From NCBI RefSeq assembly GCF_900107685.1, contig NZ_FNRQ01000001.1:1488001-1552000 (forward strand): DNA of 64,000 nucleotides, given 5' to 3'. A model generated the notes under the pieces. That model did not search any database. It was not told where the DNA came from and saw nothing but the letters and a program-made list of their open reading frames with translations. The number at the start of each line of letters is the position of its first letter. Position 1 is the stretch's first letter. Position numbers and translations under genes: made by a program. Below, in pieces: positions 23,125-33,627 of this stretch. Origin of the DNA: Paraburkholderia sartisoli (GTDB lineage: Bacteria; Pseudomonadota; Gammaproteobacteria; Burkholderiales; Burkholderiaceae).

Positions 23125-23940
23125 TCAATACGACGAACGGTCGAGCCTGATTTCCTGCAGGATCGTCGTCGCGATTTCCTCGATCGACTTGTGTGTCGAC
23201 GACAGCCACTTGATCCCCTCACGCCGCATCATCGATTCTGCTTCGTTGATTTCGTAGCGGCAGTTCGCGAGCGCCGCGTACTTGCTGCCCGGACGCCGCT
23301 CGTTGCGGATCTCCGACAGCCGCTGCGGATCGATCGACAGCCCAAACATCTTCTGACGATGCTCGAGTAGCGGCGTAGGCAGTTTGCCGCGCTCGAAGTC
23401 TTCCGGGATCAGCGGATAGTTCGCCGCTTTCACGCCGTATTGCATCGCGAGATAGAGGCTCGTTGGCGTCTTGCCGCTGCGCGACACGCCGACCAGGATC
23501 ACGTCGGCATCGACGAGATTGCGGTTCGACTGGCCGTCGTCGTGCGCGAGCGAGAAGTTGATGGCCTCGATCCGGTTCTTGTATTCCTCGGTGTCGGCGT
23601 TCTGGTGCCCGCGGCCCATCGCGTGGCTCGACTTCAGTTCCAGTTCCTGTTCGAGCGGTTCGACGAAGGTCTGGAACATGTCGAGCACGAGCGCATTGCA
23701 ATCCTTGACGATGTCGTTCGACGCGCTGTCGACGAGCGTCGTGAACACGATCGGCCGGCGGCCTTCGTGCTGGCCGGCCTCGTTGATCTTTTCGAGCGTG
23801 GCGTAGGCTTTTTCCGCCGAATCGACAAAAGGCACGCGGACCAGACGGAATTTCTGGTCGAACTGGGAAAGGATCGAATGCGCGAAGGTTTCGGCAGTGA
23901 TCCCGGTACCGTCGGAGACGATGAATACGGTGGGCGGCAT
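23125..23940 (-). CDS. ppsR: Phosphoenolpyruvate synthase regulatory protein (kinase/pyrophosphorylase)
   Basis: DUF299-family enzyme that inactivates PEP synthase by ADP-dependent phosphorylation and reactivates it by phosphorolysis. The 271-residue protein begins [20 protein letters not shown] and contains the P-loop [16 protein letters not shown] and [15 protein letters not shown]. It is divergent from ppsA, its target, across a 483-bp gap, which supports the assignment. Confidence 0.96.
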   Translation of the reverse strand: MPPTVFIVSDGTGITAETFAHSILSQFDQKFRLVRVPFVDSAEKAYATLEKINEAGQHEGRRPIVFTTLVDSASNDIVKDCNALVLDMFQTFVEPLEQELELKSSHAMGRGHQNADTEEYKNRIEAINFSLAHDDGQSNRNLVDADVILVGVSRSGKTPTSLYLAMQYGVKAANYPLIPEDFERGKLPTPLLEHRQKMFGLSIDPQRLSEIRNERRPGSKYAALANCRYEINEAESMMRREGIKWLSSTHKSIEEIATTILQEIRLDRSSY

Positions 23941-24423
23941 CGCAGGAAGAGGGAACGTGAGCGGAGAAGCACGCTCGAAAGAAACAGCGCTGCCTGATTC
24001 ACCGCGCGTGGTTCGGCTTCGCGCGGCGGCGTCGCAGCAGCGCGCCGTATGGCCACCAAACGCATTCCGGCTGCGGGTGCGGACCTCGTAAAGGCCCGCC
24101 GGGCAGTCCGGGACGCGGTTCGAGGCGCTATTCTGCGCCGACCGTCACATTTCAGGAGTCGGCACGGTAGAATAGCGGCAACCTGTTGGATAAGCAATTG
24201 CAGCCAATCCGTGTCGATGCCGGGCATTTCGTCTGCATTACACGTTGAATGGCGTCAAATTCGCGGAAATTTCTGCTTCCTCGCGCATCAACGATCCTTC
24301 GTGTGATCCTTCGTGCGATTGCTTCTCCAACAGGTTGTGCAAGACGCGTCACCGCTTCTTACAGGCGGCCGCGTCCGGGCCCACTTGCACAGCCGTGAAT
24401 TTCTTTCACACTTAGGGGCTTGT
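23941..24423. promoter_or_regulatory. Divergent ppsR-ppsA intergenic region
   Basis: No gene is recognised in these 483 bp. A possible plus-strand -10 TAGAAT (24168-24173) has GTCACA (24144-24149) 18 bp upstream, which is weak support for a ppsA promoter with a leader of about 240 bases. Open frames here do not resemble proteins. Confidence 0.3.
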
Positions 24424-26829
24424 ATGACTAACGCAGTTAATGTCACAAAGGATCAGGCGTATGTAGTTCCGTTCGAGCAGTTGCGGATGACCGACGTGGA
24501 GATCGTGGGCGGCAAGAACGCCTCGCTCGGCGAGATGATCAGTCAGCTCGCCGAAGCCGGTGTGCGTGTGCCGACCGGTTTCGCCACGACGGCGCTCGCA
24601 TTCCGCGAGTTCCTGCATCACAACAGCCTCACCGAACGCATCGCAAAGCGTCTGGAGACGCTCGACATCGACGACGTGAAGGCCCTCGCTGAAGCAGGCA
24701 AGGAAATCCGTCAATGGATCGTCGACGCGCCGCTGCAGCCGCGTCTCGAGGCGGAAATCCGCGCGAGCTTCGACACCCTTCAGAACAGCTCGCCCGAAGA
24801 GCTTTCGTTCGCGGTCCGCTCGTCGGCGACGGCGGAAGACCTGCCGGACGCTTCGTTCGCCGGCCAGCAGGAAAGCTACCTCAACGTGGTCGGCATCGAC
24901 GACGTGCTCGACCGCATGAAGCACGTGTTCGCGTCGCTGTATAACGACCGCGCTATTTCCTATCGCGTCCACAAGGGTTTCACGCACGCCGAAGTCGCGT
25001 TGTCGGCGGGTGTGCAGCGCATGGTGCGCTCGGACGTCGGCGCCGCGGGCGTGATGTTCACGCTGGACACCGAATCGGGCTTCAAGGACGCCGTGTTCAT
25101 CACGTCGAGCTACGGTCTCGGCGAAACGGTCGTGCAGGGCGCCGTGAACCCGGATGAGTTCTACGTGTTCAAGACCACGCTTGCGCAAGGCAAGTATCCG
25201 ATCATCCGCCGCTCGATCGGCTCGAAGCTGATCAAGATGGAATTCACGAAGGCCGGCGAGCAGGGCCGCGTGAAAACCGTCGACGTGTCGCACGAGCAGC
25301 GCAACCGCTTCTCGATCACCGACGAAGACGTGATCGAGCTTGCGAAATACGCCGTCATCATCGAAAAGCACTACCAGCGTCCGATGGACATCGAGTGGGG
25401 CAAGGACGGCCGCGACGGCAAGATATTCATCCTGCAGGCGCGTCCGGAAACGGTGAAGAGCCAGGCCGCGGGCAAGGTCGAGCAGCGCTTCAAGCTGAAG
25501 GGCCAGTCGCAGGTGATCGCGACGGGTCGCGCGATCGGCCAGAAGATCGGCGCGGGTCCGGTGCGCGTGATTCACGATCCGTCGGAAATGGAACGCGTGC
25601 AGCCAGGCGACGTGCTCGTCGCGGACATGACCGACCCGAACTGGGAGCCGGTCATGAAGCGCGCGGCGGCGATCGTGACGAATCGCGGCGGACGTACGTG
25701 CCATGCGGCGATCATCGCGCGTGAGCTCGGCGTGCCGGCGGTCGTGGGCTGCGGCGACGCAACCGACCTGCTGAAAGACGGCGCGCTCGTCACGGTGTCG
25801 TGCGCGGAAGGCGACGAAGGCAAGATCTACGACGGTCTGCTCGAAACCGAAGTGACCGAAATCCAGCGCGGCGAGCTGCCTGAGATCCCGGTCAAGATCA
25901 TGATGAACGTCGGCAACCCGCAGCTCGCGTTCGATTTCTCGCAGTTGCCGAACGCCGGCGTCGGTCTGGCGCGGCTTGAATTCATCATCAACAACAACAT
26001 CGGCGTGCACCCGAAGGCGATCCTCGAATATCCGAACATCGATACGGATCTGAAGAAGGCCGTGGAAAGCGTCGCGCGCGGTCACGCGTCGCCGCGCGCG
26101 TTCTACGTCGACAAGCTGACCGAAGGCATTGCGACGATCGCCGCGGCGTTCTATCCGAAGCCCGTCATCGTGCGTCTGTCGGACTTCAAGTCGAACGAGT
26201 ACAAGAAGCTGATCGGCGGTTCGCGCTACGAGCCGGACGAGGAAAACCCGATGCTCGGTTTCCGCGGCGCGTCGCGTTACATCGCGGAAGACTTCGCCGA
26301 AGCGTTCCAGATGGAATGCTTCGCGCTCAAGAAGGTGCGCGAGGAAATGGGCCTCGACAACGTCGAGATCATGGTGCCGTTCGTGCGTACGCTGAAGCAG
26401 GCGGAACGCGTGGTCGGGCTGCTGTCGAAGTTCGGCCTGAAGCGGGGTGAGAAGAACCTGCGTCTCATCATGATGTGCGAAGTGCCGTCGAACGCGATTC
26501 TCGCCGAGGAATTCCTGCAATTCTTCGACGGTTTCTCGATCGGCTCGAACGACCTGACGCAGCTCACGCTCGGCCTCGACCGCGATTCCGGCATGGAACT
26601 GCTGGCGGTCGATTTCGACGAACGCGACCCGGCGGTCAAGTTCATGCTGAAGCGCGCGATCGAAACCTGTCTGCGTCTGGGCAAGTACGTCGGCATTTGC
26701 GGCCAGGGTCCTTCGGATCACCCGGACTTCGCGCAATGGCTGACGGACGAAGGTATTGCGTCGATATCGCTGAATCCGGACACGGTCATCGAAACGTGGC
26801 AGGCGCTGGCGAAGTCATCGGCAAAGTAA
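24424..26829 (+). CDS. ppsA: Phosphoenolpyruvate synthase
   Basis: Converts pyruvate, ATP and water to PEP, AMP and phosphate for gluconeogenesis. The 801-residue protein has the N-terminal ATP-binding domain ([20 protein letters not shown]), the central phosphohistidine domain ([20 protein letters not shown]) and the C-terminal TIM-barrel ([17 protein letters not shown] and the active-site region [12 protein letters not shown]). ATG 24424 gives the usual N-terminus ([20 protein letters not shown]); an in-frame GTG/TTG region upstream is not family-like. A terminator follows. A 774-codon antisense ORF is a shadow. Confidence 0.97.
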   Translation: MTNAVNVTKDQAYVVPFEQLRMTDVEIVGGKNASLGEMISQLAEAGVRVPTGFATTALAFREFLHHNSLTERIAKRLETLDIDDVKALAEAGKEIRQWIVDAPLQPRLEAEIRASFDTLQNSSPEELSFAVRSSATAEDLPDASFAGQQESYLNVVGIDDVLDRMKHVFASLYNDRAISYRVHKGFTHAEVALSAGVQRMVRSDVGAAGVMFTLDTESGFKDAVFITSSYGLGETVVQGAVNPDEFYVFKTTLAQGKYPIIRRSIGSKLIKMEFTKAGEQGRVKTVDVSHEQRNRFSITDEDVIELAKYAVIIEKHYQRPMDIEWGKDGRDGKIFILQARPETVKSQAAGKVEQRFKLKGQSQVIATGRAIGQKIGAGPVRVIHDPSEMERVQPGDVLVADMTDPNWEPVMKRAAAIVTNRGGRTCHAAIIARELGVPAVVGCGDATDLLKDGALVTVSCAEGDEGKIYDGLLETEVTEIQRGELPEIPVKIMMNVGNPQLAFDFSQLPNAGVGLARLEFIINNNIGVHPKAILEYPNIDTDLKKAVESVARGHASPRAFYVDKLTEGIATIAAAFYPKPVIVRLSDFKSNEYKKLIGGSRYEPDEENPMLGFRGASRYIAEDFAEAFQMECFALKKVREEMGLDNVEIMVPFVRTLKQAERVVGLLSKFGLKRGEKNLRLIMMCEVPSNAILAEEFLQFFDGFSIGSNDLTQLTLGLDRDSGMELLAVDFDERDPAVKFMLKRAIETCLRLGKYVGICGQGPSDHPDFAQWLTDEGIASISLNPDTVIETWQALAKSSAK

Positions 26830-26871
26830 ACATGTTGCAAGGCACGGAATAACGCACCAGGTTCGTGCTAT

Positions 26872-26900
26872 AAACACCCCGGTATAGCCGGGGTGTTTTG
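26872..26900 (+). terminator. Terminator after ppsA
   Basis: AAACACCCCGG (26872-26882) pairs with CCGGGGTGTTT (26888-26898) around TATAG, ending in TTTT. It lies between ppsA and the NfeD gene, whose Shine-Dalgarno sequence begins a few bases later. Confidence 0.8.
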
Positions 26901-26916
26901 CTTTCTGGAGGTCGAC

Positions 26917-27360
26917 GTGACAACAGGTGGAATGTTCTGGTGGGTGGGTGCGGGGGTGCTCGTCGTGCTGGAGTTGTTCAGTGGCACCTTCTATATGCTG
27001 ATGATCGCGCTGGGCTTCGTCGCGGCCGGTCTTGCGCACTGGGCGGGGCTCGGACTCGATTCGCAGCTTGCCATCGCGGCGCTTGTCGCGGCGGCGGCCG
27101 TGTTTGTCCTGCGCCGCTCGCGCTTTGGCAAGAAAGTGCGCAAGGACGCGCTGCACAATCCCGACGTGAATCTGGACATCGGCGAGACCTTGAGCGTGTC
27201 CGGCTGGCAAGACCGGCGTGCGCGCACGAACTATCGCGGCGCGCAGTGGGATGTCGAGCTGGCGCCAGGCGAACCCGAGGACGCGCGGCTCTACGAGATC
27301 ACCGCGCTGCGAGGAAGCTGCCTGATCGTGGCGGCAAAAAAGCAGTCCGTGCAGGCCTGA
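26917..27360 (+). CDS. NfeD-family membrane protein
   Basis: Short NfeD-like protein, 147 residues: two or three N-terminal membrane segments (FWWVGAGVLVVLELFSGTFY and LAIAALVAAAAVFVLRR), then a C-terminal OB-fold domain (DIGETLSVSGWQDRRARTNY). GTG 26917 is chosen because TGGAGG is 5 bp upstream; an earlier GTG at 26893 overlaps the ppsA terminator. Such proteins usually act with a stomatin/SPFH partner, and one follows after 61 bp. A role in membrane quality control is inferred from the family. Confidence 0.9.
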   Translation: MTTGGMFWWVGAGVLVVLELFSGTFYMLMIALGFVAAGLAHWAGLGLDSQLAIAALVAAAAVFVLRRSRFGKKVRKDALHNPDVNLDIGETLSVSGWQDRRARTNYRGAQWDVELAPGEPEDARLYEITALRGSCLIVAAKKQSVQA

Positions 27361-27421
27361 GTTCGTCAAGGAACACGGGCACGGACGAATAACGCATCGA
27401 ACCATAAGAAGGGGTAACACG

Positions 27422-28342
27422 ATGGACGTAACTATCGTCGGGGCAATCCTGCTGGTGATCGTGATTGTGATCGCCGGGAAAACCATCAAGATCGTGCCGC
27501 AGCAGCACGCGTGGGTGCTGGAGCGGCTCGGCCGCTATCACGCGACGCTCACGCCCGGCTTGACGATCGTGCTGCCGTTCGTCGACCGCATCGCGTACAA
27601 GCACATCCTCAAGGAAATTCCGCTCGAAGTGCCGAGCCAGGTCTGTATCACGCGTGACAACACGCAGTTGCAGGTCGACGGCGTGCTGTACTTCCAGGTG
27701 ACCGATCCGATGAAGGCGTCGTATGGGTCGAGCAACTTCGTGTTCGCGATCACGCAGCTGTCGCAGACCACGCTGCGCTCCGTGATCGGCAAGCTCGAAC
27801 TGGACAAGACGTTCGAGGAACGCGACTTCATCAACCACAGCATCGTGTCTTCGCTCGACGAGGCCGCGGCCAACTGGGGCGTGAAAGTGCTGCGCTACGA
27901 AATCAAGGACCTGACGCCGCCCAAGGAAATTCTCCACGCGATGCAGGCGCAGATCACCGCCGAGCGTGAAAAGCGCGCGCTGATCGCGGCGTCCGAAGGG
28001 CGCAAGCAGGAGCAGATCAATATTGCATCCGGCGGGCGCGAGGCGTCGATCCAGAAGTCGGAAGGCGAGCGCCAGGCGGCGATCAACCAGGCGCAGGGCC
28101 AGGCCGCCGCGATTCTGGCGGTGGCCGAGGCGAACGCGCAGGCGATCCAGAAGATCGCGGCGGCGATCCAGTCGACGGGTGGCATGGAAGCGGTGAACCT
28201 GAAGGTGGCCGAGCAGTACGTGAGCGCGTTCGGCAACCTCGCGAAGCAGGGCAACACGCTGATCGTGCCGGGCAACCTGTCGGATATGAGCACGATGATC
28301 GCATCCGCGCTGACGATCGTGAATCGCGGCAAGGCTGGCTGA
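27422..28342 (+). CDS. Stomatin-like SPFH-domain membrane protein (QmcA/paraslipin type)
   Basis: The 306-residue protein has an N-terminal membrane anchor (IVGAILLVIVIVIAGKTI), an SPFH/band-7 domain (IVPQQHAWVLERLGRYHATL to the ITRDNTQLQVDGVLYFQV region), and an Ala/Glu/Gln-rich helical C-terminal part (residues ~175-270) that drives oligomerisation. These proteins scaffold membrane microdomains and modulate proteases such as FtsH. The NfeD gene upstream is the classic partner, and the pair likely forms one operon. A bidirectional hairpin follows. Confidence 0.93.
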   Translation: MDVTIVGAILLVIVIVIAGKTIKIVPQQHAWVLERLGRYHATLTPGLTIVLPFVDRIAYKHILKEIPLEVPSQVCITRDNTQLQVDGVLYFQVTDPMKASYGSSNFVFAITQLSQTTLRSVIGKLELDKTFEERDFINHSIVSSLDEAAANWGVKVLRYEIKDLTPPKEILHAMQAQITAEREKRALIAASEGRKQEQINIASGGREASIQKSEGERQAAINQAQGQAAAILAVAEANAQAIQKIAAAIQSTGGMEAVNLKVAEQYVSAFGNLAKQGNTLIVPGNLSDMSTMIASALTIVNRGKAG

Positions 28343-28440
28343 CACCTCGCGATGGGTTGTTTGCTGGGCCTCGCCGCACCGGCGGCGATGTCGCAGCGAG
28401 CTTGCAGACGTCGATCGCGGCTTGAAACCCGCGATGAATC

Positions 28441-28480
28441 AAAAAAGGCCCGCTGGGATTTCAGCGAGCCTTTTCTTTTT
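28441..28480. terminator. Bidirectional terminator between SPFH gene and smpB
   Basis: AAAAAAGGCCCGCTG pairs with CAGCGAGCCTTTTC with one internal mismatch, flanked by an A-run on the left and a T-run on the right. It serves the two convergent genes. Confidence 0.7.
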
Positions 28481-28500
28481 GTACGCGAGACCGAAGCGAA

Positions 28501-28947
28501 TCAGGTCGGCGTGCGCATCAGTCGCGCTTTTTCGCGCTCCCAGTCGCGCTTTTTCTCGACGTCGCGTTTGTCGTGCATTTTCTTGCCCTTCGCGAGGCCA
28601 ATCTCGCACTTCACGCGGCCGCCCTTGTAATGGAAGTTCAGCGGCACGAGCGTGAAGCCGCGCTGCTCGACCTTGCCGATCAGTTTGCTGATCTCCTCGC
28701 TGTGCAGCAGCAGCTTGCGGGTGCGGACGGGATCGGGATTGATATGGGTCGAAGCTTCCGGCAGCGGGCTGATGTGCGCACCGATCAAAAAGAGCTCGCC
28801 GTTACGGATCACGACGTAGCCTTCCTTGATCTGGCCGCGCCCGGCGCGCAGCGACTTGACCTCCCATCCTTCGAGCACGAGCCCCGCTTCGTAGCGTTCT
28901 TCGATGAAATAGTCGAAGAACGCTTTTCTGTTGTCGATAATGCTCAT
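28501..28947 (-). CDS. smpB: SsrA-binding protein SmpB
   Basis: Partner of tmRNA in rescuing stalled ribosomes. The 148-residue protein begins [20 protein letters not shown] and contains [30 protein letters not shown] and [20 protein letters not shown] with the basic C-terminal tail that enters the decoding centre. It is divergent from ratA across 100 bp. tmRNA itself is not in the window. Confidence 0.97.
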   Translation of the reverse strand: MSIIDNRKAFFDYFIEERYEAGLVLEGWEVKSLRAGRGQIKEGYVVIRNGELFLIGAHISPLPEASTHINPDPVRTRKLLLHSEEISKLIGKVEQRGFTLVPLNFHYKGGRVKCEIGLAKGKKMHDKRDVEKKRDWEREKARLMRTPT

Positions 28948-28970
28948 GAATGGAAAGTGCCCAACTCGTT

Positions 28971-28986
28971 TAAAATCACGATTTTA
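28971..28986. promoter_or_regulatory. AT-rich inverted repeat in smpB-ratA divergent region
   Basis: TAAAATC and GATTTTA flank a 2-bp spacer, so each strand shows a TAAAAT that resembles a -10 box. No convincing -35 was found on either side; it may be a promoter or an operator for one or both genes. Confidence 0.35.
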
Positions 28987-29047
28987 GCAAAGCGGGGCAA
29001 GGAAAGCCCGCGGCGCTTGTCCACCGTTGCCACTTGTCGCGCAATTT

Positions 29048-29485
29048 ATGGCAGATGTCCAGAAAACCGTGTTGATCCGCCATTCGGCGGAACAGATGTT
29101 CGACCTCGTCACCGACGTGGCCGATTACCCCAATTTCCTCCCGTGGTGCGGTGGTGTCGAAATCCGTCGCCAGGACGAAAACGGGATGGAGGCGAAAATC
29201 GACATCAATTTCAAGGGCATCAAGCAGCATTTTGCCACCCACAACACCCAGCAGCGGCCCACGCGCATCGATATGGAATTCGCGGACGGCCCGTTCAAGA
29301 AATTCACCGGTTTCTGGCGCTTCACGCCATTGCGCGCGGACGCCTGCAAGATCGAATTCGCGCTGCACTACGAATTCTCGAACATCATCATCGAGAAAAT
29401 CATCGGGCCGGTGTTCAGTCACATCGCGAACACGTTCGTCGAATCGTTCGTGAAGCGCGCCGACCAGCGCTACGGTAAGGCATGA
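29048..29485 (+). CDS. ratA: RatA/COQ10-type START-domain protein
   Basis: SRPBCC/START-like protein of 145 residues starting MADVQKTVLIRHSAEQMFDL, with FLPWCGGVEI and FEFSN-type C-terminal strands. In E. coli RatA has been described as a ribosome-association toxin, while the family is also tied to ubiquinone (COQ10-like) function; which applies here is not visible. ATG 29048 is preferred to TTG 29027. It is next to smpB (divergent) and overlaps rnfH by ATGA, as in E. coli. Confidence 0.92.
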   Translation: MADVQKTVLIRHSAEQMFDLVTDVADYPNFLPWCGGVEIRRQDENGMEAKIDINFKGIKQHFATHNTQQRPTRIDMEFADGPFKKFTGFWRFTPLRADACKIEFALHYEFSNIIIEKIIGPVFSHIANTFVESFVKRADQRYGKA

Positions 29486-29814
29486 GCGCGATGCTGTCGA
29501 TCGAAGTCTGCTACGCGCTGCCCGGTGTGCAGACGCTGATCGCGGTGGATCTGCCCGAGGGCTCGACGGTGCGCGAGGCCATCGACGCGAGCGGGATCCG
29601 CGAACGCCATCCGGAAATCGATATCAGTACCCTGAAAACGGGCGTGTTCGGCAGGTTGAAGCCGCTCGACACCGTGCTCGCACAGCATGATCGCGTGGAA
29701 ATCTACCGCCCGCTGATCGCCGACCCGAAAGAAGCGCGTCAGCGGCGCGTGCAGAAAACCCGCAAGGCAGGTTCGATCGAAGGGCGCAGGTGGCTCAACA
29801 AGGATTCGCGGTAA
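29482..29814 (+). CDS. rnfH: RnfH-family ubiquitin-like protein (RatB)
   Basis: Small beta-grasp protein, 110 residues, with IEVCYALPGVQTLIAVDLPE, GVFGRLKPLDTVLAQHDRVE and IYRPLIADPKEARQRRV. Function is uncertain; the family is conserved beside ratA. The ATG overlaps the ratA TGA, so translation is coupled. The basic C-terminal tail (RRVQKTRKAGSIEGRRW) is normal for the family. It is convergent with the transporter that follows. Confidence 0.92.
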   Translation: MSAMLSIEVCYALPGVQTLIAVDLPEGSTVREAIDASGIRERHPEIDISTLKTGVFGRLKPLDTVLAQHDRVEIYRPLIADPKEARQRRVQKTRKAGSIEGRRWLNKDSR

Positions 29815-29921
29815 CGCACGGCCTGAGCTGTATTGCTGCTGCTGTGTTTCGCGAGCCACTTTCCGCGTGCAGAACGGCGAATAACGGCTGATCTGTCTGT
29901 TTTCCTCTCGGGCGGCCGCCT

Positions 29922-30896
29922 TCAATGCGCCGATACCTGCGCCTTTTCCTCGATCGGCGTGTCATCCGGGTCGTCGCTGGCGTGCTGGCGCACCGACCAG
30001 CTCACGCCCGCCACCAGTAGTGCAATGGCCGCCATCTCGAGCGGCCGTGGCATGCGGTGATCGTAGACAAAGCCGTAGAGCAGCGCGAAGAGCGTCTCGA
30101 ACACGATCATCTGGCCCGACAGCGTGAGCGGCAACCGCTTCGATGCGGCGTTCCACAGCCCGTTACCGAGCCACGACGCACCGATTGCGAGCATCAGATT
30201 GATGCCCCAGAAGAGGTGCCAGCGACTGTCGGCGACCGGCGTCGGTGCGGCGCCCGCGGGCAGCGCGGCGATCACGCCCCACATGATCGCGGCGAGCGCG
30301 CCGGTGACCACGCCCCACAGCACGGACCATTCGTTGCCGCTGAAATGCGGGTTGCGGCGCAGATAACGGGTGTTTTCGACGGCAAACCAGGTCCAGCACG
30401 CGAGCGCGCCGGTCGCGCAGGCGAGGCCGGCGACTTTCGTCATCGCGCTGCGGGTGCTGTCGCCGTCGACGGTAAACACGTCGACGTTGATGCACGCGAT
30501 GCCCGCGACGACCATCGCGAGCGGCAGCACGAGCCGCGAAAGCCGCACGGCGCCGTGATCGCCGCGTCCCAGCAGCGTGACGGTCACCGGCAGCACGCCG
30601 ACGATCAGCGAAGAGGGTGAAATGCCGACCAGATGCACGGCGCTTGCCAGCAGCACGTAATAGAGGATGTTGCCCACCAGCGCGAGCGTGACGAGCGCCC
30701 GCACGTCCTGCCGTGTCAGGCGGCGCAGCAGCGAGCGTGCGGAAGGCAGCGCCGCGAGCACGGAAACGACGCCGTACATCACGTAGCGCCCCGCGCCCAG
30801 CAGGAGCGGGGAGAAATCCGCGAGCAGCCTTGGGGCGAGGAAAACCACGCCCCATAACGCCCCGGCCATCACGCCATATGCCACACCGCGCCGCAT
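29922..30896 (-). CDS. EamA/DMT-superfamily transporter
   Basis: The 324-residue hydrophobic protein has about ten membrane segments and the two-fold EamA repeat (first copy VAYGVMAGALWGVVFLAP; second around LFWGINLMLAIGASWLGNGL). Substrate is unknown; the superfamily exports metabolites or amino acids. A short hydrophilic C-terminal tail (DDPDDTPIEEKAQVSAH) ends it. It stands alone on the minus strand between rnfH and guaB. Confidence 0.85.
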   Translation of the reverse strand: MRRGVAYGVMAGALWGVVFLAPRLLADFSPLLLGAGRYVMYGVVSVLAALPSARSLLRRLTRQDVRALVTLALVGNILYYVLLASAVHLVGISPSSLIVGVLPVTVTLLGRGDHGAVRLSRLVLPLAMVVAGIACINVDVFTVDGDSTRSAMTKVAGLACATGALACWTWFAVENTRYLRRNPHFSGNEWSVLWGVVTGALAAIMWGVIAALPAGAAPTPVADSRWHLFWGINLMLAIGASWLGNGLWNAASKRLPLTLSGQMIVFETLFALLYGFVYDHRMPRPLEMAAIALLVAGVSWSVRQHASDDPDDTPIEEKAQVSAH

Positions 30897-31159
30897 TGCT
30901 ACCTCAAACGAAATACTGGGAAGGCGCGCAGGTTAACACGGCGAGGCGGGGTGTCGTCTTGTTCAATCCTGCATTCCGGCCGTATGAACGGGGCCGGAAC
31001 CGTCAACCGGGAAATCGGGACTGGGGCACTTAATGGAGCCGGTGTAGCCGAACGAGCAAACGAAACCCGATCGAACGCGAGCCGAACGGCGAACCGAAAT
31101 CCGCGCGCCATCGAAGGTGGAAAAAGTCACCGAAAATTCGCTAAGCTGCTGTTCGCGCA

Positions 31160-31188
31160 GTGAAAACCAGGGAGGTATCGCGTATAAT
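31160..31188 (+). promoter_or_regulatory. Probable sigma-70 promoter of guaB
   Basis: A perfect TATAAT (31183-31188) lies 17 bp after GTGAAA (31160-31165; 4 of 6 matches to the -35 consensus). The predicted leader to the guaB ATG is about 20 bases. The rest of the 30897-31214 gap shows no gene. Confidence 0.75.
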
Positions 31189-31214
31189 TCGCTTTTGCGC
31201 CCATAGGATTTGCC

Positions 31215-32675
31215 ATGCGTCTGATCCAAAAAGCACTCACGTTCGATGACGTGCTCCTCGTCCCGGCTTTCTCTGACGTTCTGCCGCGCGACACCAGCCT
31301 CAAAACCCGGCTGACCCGCAACATCTCCCTGAACATGCCGCTCGTGTCCGCCGCCATGGACACCGTCACCGAAGCCCGCCTTGCCATCGCGATGGCGCAG
31401 ATGGGTGGCGTCGGCATCATTCACAAGAATCTCACGCCGGCCGAGCAGGCCCGCGAAGTCGCGAAGGTCAAGCGGTTCGAATCCGGCGTCGTGCGCGATC
31501 CGATCACCGTGCCGCCGCAGATGCAGGTGCGCGACGTGATCGCGCTGTCGCAACAGCATGGTATTTCCGGCTTTCCGGTGGTCGAGGGCGCACAGCTGAT
31601 CGGTATCGTCACGAACCGCGACCTGCGTTTCGAAACCCGTCTCGACGAGCCGGTCCGCACGATCATGACGCCGCGCGAGCGTCTCGTCACGGTCAAGGAA
31701 GGCACGCCGCTCGCCGAAGCGAAGGCGCTGATGCACAGCCATCGCCTGGAACGCGTGCTGGTGATCAACGATTCGTTCGAACTGCGCGGCCTGATGACCG
31801 TCAAGGACATCACGAAGCAGACCGAACACCCGGACGCCTGCAAGGACGAGCACGGCAAGCTGCGCGCGGGTGCGGCGGTCGGTGTCGGCGCGGATAACGA
31901 AGAGCGCGTCCAGCTGCTGGTGGCGGCGGGCGTCGACGTGATCGTCGTCGATACGGCGCACGGTCACAGCAAGGGCGTGCTGGAGCGCGTTCGCTGGGTC
32001 AAGAAGAACTTCCCGCACGTCGAGGTGATCGGCGGCAACATCGCAACCGCCGAAGCGGCGAAGGCGCTCGTCGAATACGGCGCGGACGGCGTCAAGGTCG
32101 GCATCGGCCCGGGCTCGATCTGCACGACGCGGATCGTCGCGGGCGTGGGCGTGCCGCAGATCTCGGCCGTCTCGAACGTGTCGGAAGCGTTGCGCGGCAC
32201 GGGCGTGCCGGTCATCTCCGATGGCGGCGTGCGCTTCTCGGGCGACGTCAGCAAGGCGCTCGCGGCAGGCGCGGACGCGGTCATGATGGGCAGCATGCTC
32301 GCCGGCACCGAGGAATCGCCGGGCGACGTGTTCCTGTATCAGGGTCGCCAGTACAAGTCGTACCGTGGCATGGGCTCGGTCGGCGCGATGAAGGACGGTG
32401 CGGCAGACCGTTACTTCCAGGACAACTCCGCGAACATCGACAAGCTCGTGCCGGAAGGCATCGAAGGCCGCGTCGCGTACAAGGGCTCGGTCAACGCGAT
32501 CCTGTTCCAGCTGATCGGCGGCGTGCGCGCCAGCATGGGTTACTGCGGCTGCAAGACGATCGGCGAGCTGCACGACAAGGCCGAGTTCGTCCAGATCACG
32601 GCGGCGGGCATGCGTGAATCGCACGTCCACGACGTGCAGATCACGAAGGAAGCACCCAACTACCACGTGGACTAA
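31215..32675 (+). CDS. guaB: IMP dehydrogenase
   Basis: Oxidises IMP to XMP, the committed step to GMP. The 486-residue protein has the N-terminal barrel start ([20 protein letters not shown]), an inserted pair of CBS domains (residues ~95-205), [11 protein letters not shown], the active-site loop [19 protein letters not shown] (catalytic Cys) and the mobile flap region [13 protein letters not shown]. It has its own promoter and lies upstream of guaA with one membrane-protein gene between. Confidence 0.98.
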   Translation: MRLIQKALTFDDVLLVPAFSDVLPRDTSLKTRLTRNISLNMPLVSAAMDTVTEARLAIAMAQMGGVGIIHKNLTPAEQAREVAKVKRFESGVVRDPITVPPQMQVRDVIALSQQHGISGFPVVEGAQLIGIVTNRDLRFETRLDEPVRTIMTPRERLVTVKEGTPLAEAKALMHSHRLERVLVINDSFELRGLMTVKDITKQTEHPDACKDEHGKLRAGAAVGVGADNEERVQLLVAAGVDVIVVDTAHGHSKGVLERVRWVKKNFPHVEVIGGNIATAEAAKALVEYGADGVKVGIGPGSICTTRIVAGVGVPQISAVSNVSEALRGTGVPVISDGGVRFSGDVSKALAAGADAVMMGSMLAGTEESPGDVFLYQGRQYKSYRGMGSVGAMKDGAADRYFQDNSANIDKLVPEGIEGRVAYKGSVNAILFQLIGGVRASMGYCGCKTIGELHDKAEFVQITAAGMRESHVHDVQITKEAPNYHVD

Positions 32676-32689
32676 AGGACCAGACGCCG

Positions 32690-33409
32690 ATGAAGCCATT
32701 GCTGCGCGCTGTACTCGTCATCGACGCGTTGTTGCTGCTGGCGTTTGGGCTGCTGTTTCTGCTCACGCCGTGGACCTCGCTGTACAACGCGCTGCAACTG
32801 GTGCAGGTCGATCCCACACTCGTCGGGCAGGCGTTCGGTCTGGCGCTTCTCGGTCTCGCGTGGCTCGCGTTTCACGCCGCGATCGATGGTGCGATGACGC
32901 GTGCGGTGGCGCGTGTCGTCGGACACGTCAACTGGCTGACTGGCGTGCTGATGCTGGTCTGGCTGGTTGGCCTGCACAAGCCTTCGCTGACGGCGTTTGG
33001 TCAACTGGTGTCGGCGGTCGTCGCGCTCGTGCTGGTGATCATCGGTCTGGGCGGCGTGCGTCTTGCGGGTGTGGTGCGTCGGCGTGAGCGGGCGCGAGTG
33101 GCCGAAGTCGCGGCTGCCGGGCGCGAGCAGAAACGCATCGGCAAGGAAACCGCGAACACGCGGCAGGCGGATCGCGAGCTGAATCGCGGCGTGGATAGCG
33201 AGCCGCGCGTGTACGGGACGGAGCAGGCGACGGCGACGTCGCGTTCGGTCAGTCCCGCAACCGGCTTGCCCACTGAGCCGTCTTTCACGGCTGGACATCA
33301 ACCCGGCTCAGCGACGGTTGAGACCCGCACCACGGAGACCGCCCGCGATGAAGCCCGTGATGCCGCGGCCGATACGCCAGGCGCGCCGCGTCCACCGTTT
33401 CATGGTTGA
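32690..33409 (+). CDS. Small membrane protein of unknown function between guaB and guaA
   Basis: 239 residues. The first ~130 form four membrane segments (VLVIDALLLLAFGLLFLLTP, VGQAFGLALLGLAWLAFHAA, VNWLTGVLMLVWLVGLH and a fourth, LVSAVVALVLVIIGLGGVRL). The last ~110 residues are hydrophilic and low-complexity, rich in Thr, Ala, Arg and Glu, probably disordered. It starts 14 bp after guaB, so it is likely co-transcribed. No catalytic motif is visible and the family is not recognised. Confidence 0.75.
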   Translation: MKPLLRAVLVIDALLLLAFGLLFLLTPWTSLYNALQLVQVDPTLVGQAFGLALLGLAWLAFHAAIDGAMTRAVARVVGHVNWLTGVLMLVWLVGLHKPSLTAFGQLVSAVVALVLVIIGLGGVRLAGVVRRRERARVAEVAAAGREQKRIGKETANTRQADRELNRGVDSEPRVYGTEQATATSRSVSPATGLPTEPSFTAGHQPGSATVETRTTETARDEARDAAADTPGAPRPPFHG

Positions 33410-33627
33410 CGTGCGAGCGCCTGCGTCTCTCGCATCATCTGCTCACGCTTACGGATCGCGGCTGCCTGTCCCGCTCACCGTCACATCGGCTTCACCACGT
33501 CTTTTCGCCATGACCTGCGACGGCTCGCTTCGCGCAGCTCACCGGCTGGCATTGAATTCACCGCCGCGCCGGAAACTTTCCGGTGCGGCGTTCCGTATCC
33601 GTTCACTTTTTGATTCAGTCCGCTGCC

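Noticed and set aside
24412..26736. Minus-strand open frame of 774 codons
   Set aside because: Antisense to ppsA, with no family resemblance; a high-GC shadow.
30963..32699. Minus-strand open frame of 578 codons
   Set aside because: Covers guaB and its promoter on the opposite strand; no homology seen.
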